Source: Bacteroidaceae bacterium
Lineage (GTDB): Bacteria > Bacteroidota > Bacteroidia > Bacteroidales > Bacteroidaceae
Direction of reading: 5' to 3'
NCBI GenBank assembly: GCA_023227685.1
Contig: JALNVG010000014.1
Coordinates: 1-23,953 of the forward strand
DNA: 23,953 nt
In this document: in pieces, positions 23,076-23,953 of the stretch
How the letters are laid out: each line of letters starts with the position of its first letter
Numbering within the stretch: position 1 is the first letter of the stretch
Notes under the pieces: model-generated
What the model saw: the letters and a program-made list of their open reading frames with translations, nothing else
Told to the model about the DNA's origin: nothing
Database searches by the model: none
Made by a program: the position numbers and the translations under genes

Positions 23076-23891
23076 GTGGATATTTTATCCTATACATTTT
23101 TTCAAAATGCCTTATTGGGTAGTCTGCTTGCAAGCATTGCCTGTGGCATTATCGGTACTTACATCGTAACCCGCCGACTGGTTTTCATTAGCGGAGGTAT
23201 TACCCATGCTTCTTTTGGGGGTATCGGCATCGGCCTGTTTGCCGGTATATCACCAATCCTTTCTGCTGCAATTTTTTCCGTTTTTTCAGCCTTCGGCATC
23301 GAATGGTTGAGCAAGCGTAATGATGTCCGCGAAGATTCAGCTATCGCTTTGTTCTGGACTTTTGGAATGGCCGTAGGTATCATATTCAGCTACTTGTCAA
23401 CCGGATTCACACCCGACCTCACCTCGTTTCTTTTCGGAAACATTCTCACTATAGGGCGCAGTGATCTTATTATGCTCGGCATACTGGCAGTAATCCTGAT
23501 ATTCTTTTTTTATCGCTATATCAACCCCATCATCAGCATAGCATTCGATAGAGAATTCGCCCGCTCACAAGGTATAAACGTATCGTTATTCGAATATATA
23601 CTTATTATGCTTGCCGCACTGACAATCGTATCCTGCCTTCGAATGGTTGGGGTTATGCTCGCCATCTCACTACTGACCATACCACAGATAACAGCCAACT
23701 TGTTCACCTACCATTTCAAAACAATGATATGGCTATCCATCGGCATCGGATTCATCTCTTGTCTGGGTGGACTATTTCTGTCTTACCGTTGGGAAGTACC
23801 ATCTGGAGCTTCTATTATTTTCGTCTCCATACTTATTTATGCTGTATGCAAGTTGTGGAAAATTTGTGTTTTTAGGAAAATAAAGTCATAA
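23076..23891 (+). CDS. Metal (Zn/Mn/Fe-type) ABC transporter permease, ABC-3 family
   Basis: The 271-residue inner-membrane protein has about eight hydrophobic helices and resembles ZnuB/MntB/TroC permeases. The N-terminal region YIVTRRLVFISGGITHASFG with GIGIGLFAG is the family's conserved loop, and LRMVGVMLAISLLTIPQITA in the second half is also typical. It starts at GTG 23076; no in-frame ATG lies just upstream and the next internal Met is deep in the helices. The GGA at 23071-23073 is too close to be a normal Shine-Dalgarno. No ATPase or substrate-binding protein gene is next to it in this window, so its partners must be elsewhere. The next gene starts 12 bases after its stop, which suggests one operon. 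Confidence 0.88.
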   Translation: MDILSYTFFQNALLGSLLASIACGIIGTYIVTRRLVFISGGITHASFGGIGIGLFAGISPILSAAIFSVFSAFGIEWLSKRNDVREDSAIALFWTFGMAVGIIFSYLSTGFTPDLTSFLFGNILTIGRSDLIMLGILAVILIFFFYRYINPIISIAFDREFARSQGINVSLFEYILIMLAALTIVSCLRMVGVMLAISLLTIPQITANLFTYHFKTMIWLSIGIGFISCLGGLFLSYRWEVPSGASIIFVSILIYAVCKLWKICVFRKIKS

Positions 23892-23903
23892 AATATCATT
23901 ATT

Positions 23904-23953
23904 ATGGAAATTAAAATTCAATCATTAAATGATATTCACGAAGCGGCTCGTGA
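23904..23953 (+). CDS. tsaE: Start of a gene cut by the window end, possibly TsaE (t6A tRNA-modification ATPase)
   Basis: From ATG 23904 the frame reads MEIKIQSLNDIHEAAR and runs off the window. From memory, Bacteroides TsaE proteins begin very similarly (x-IKI-x-SL-x-x-IHEAAREF) and the gene commonly lies in this neighbourhood. TsaE is the P-loop ATPase that works with TsaBD in making threonylcarbamoyl-adenosine in tRNA. The P-loop itself lies beyond the window, so the call rests on sixteen residues. The 12-base gap after the permease stop suggests co-transcription. Confidence 0.5.
   Translation, partial: MEIKIQSLNDIHEAAR

Overview
The window looks like chromosome of a Bacteroides-type member of the Bacteroidota. 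It is AT-rich, Shine-Dalgarno sites are mostly absent, and several genes are preceded by the Bacteroidota -7 promoter motif TAnnTTTG. It carries a SusC/SusD outer-membrane pair, a propeller/Y_Y_Y sensor-regulator and the typical Bacteroides tricorn-like protease.

Layout. (1) 1-586, plus strand: the last codons of an upstream gene overlap rsmD (16S rRNA m2G966 methyltransferase). (2) 581-5526, minus strand: cardiolipin synthase (its stop codon is shared with rsmD), a large TonB-receptor-like outer-membrane barrel protein and a small membrane protein; a 27-bp perfect inverted repeat separates the barrel gene from cls. (3) 5581-6876, plus strand: aroB (3-dehydroquinate synthase), then a tRNA-Pro(GGG) gene with its own promoter and a strong terminator. 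(4) 7069-17697, minus strand: a compact polysaccharide utilization locus (PUL), transcribed regulator then susC-like, susD-like and a GH31 alpha-glycosidase. (5) 17758-21015, minus strand: a periplasmic tricorn-type S41 protease. (6) 21202-23953, plus strand: aroA (EPSP synthase), a Cys-rich single-pass membrane protein, a Zn/Mn-type ABC permease and the first codons of a gene that resembles tsaE.

How the PUL should work: SusD (surface lipoprotein) and SusC (TonB-dependent transporter) capture and import an oligosaccharide. The GH31 enzyme has a plain signal peptide and should trim alpha-linked sugars in the periplasm. The regulator should sense a breakdown product with its periplasmic propellers. 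There is no endo-glycanase and no extra surface glycan-binding protein, so a small alpha-linked oligosaccharide is a more likely ligand than a large polymer.

The two least ordinary things are linked by position. The regulator has the periplasmic sensor and the AraC DNA-binding domain of a hybrid two-component system, but the kinase and receiver domains are absent and only a ~57-residue linker joins membrane to DNA-binding domain. Immediately downstream of it, in the 630-bp gap before susC, lie four tandem 22-bp GC-rich units enclosed by a ~31-bp inverted repeat. I found no CRISPR array, insertion sequence, integrase or phage gene. All family assignments come from reading motifs, not from database searches.
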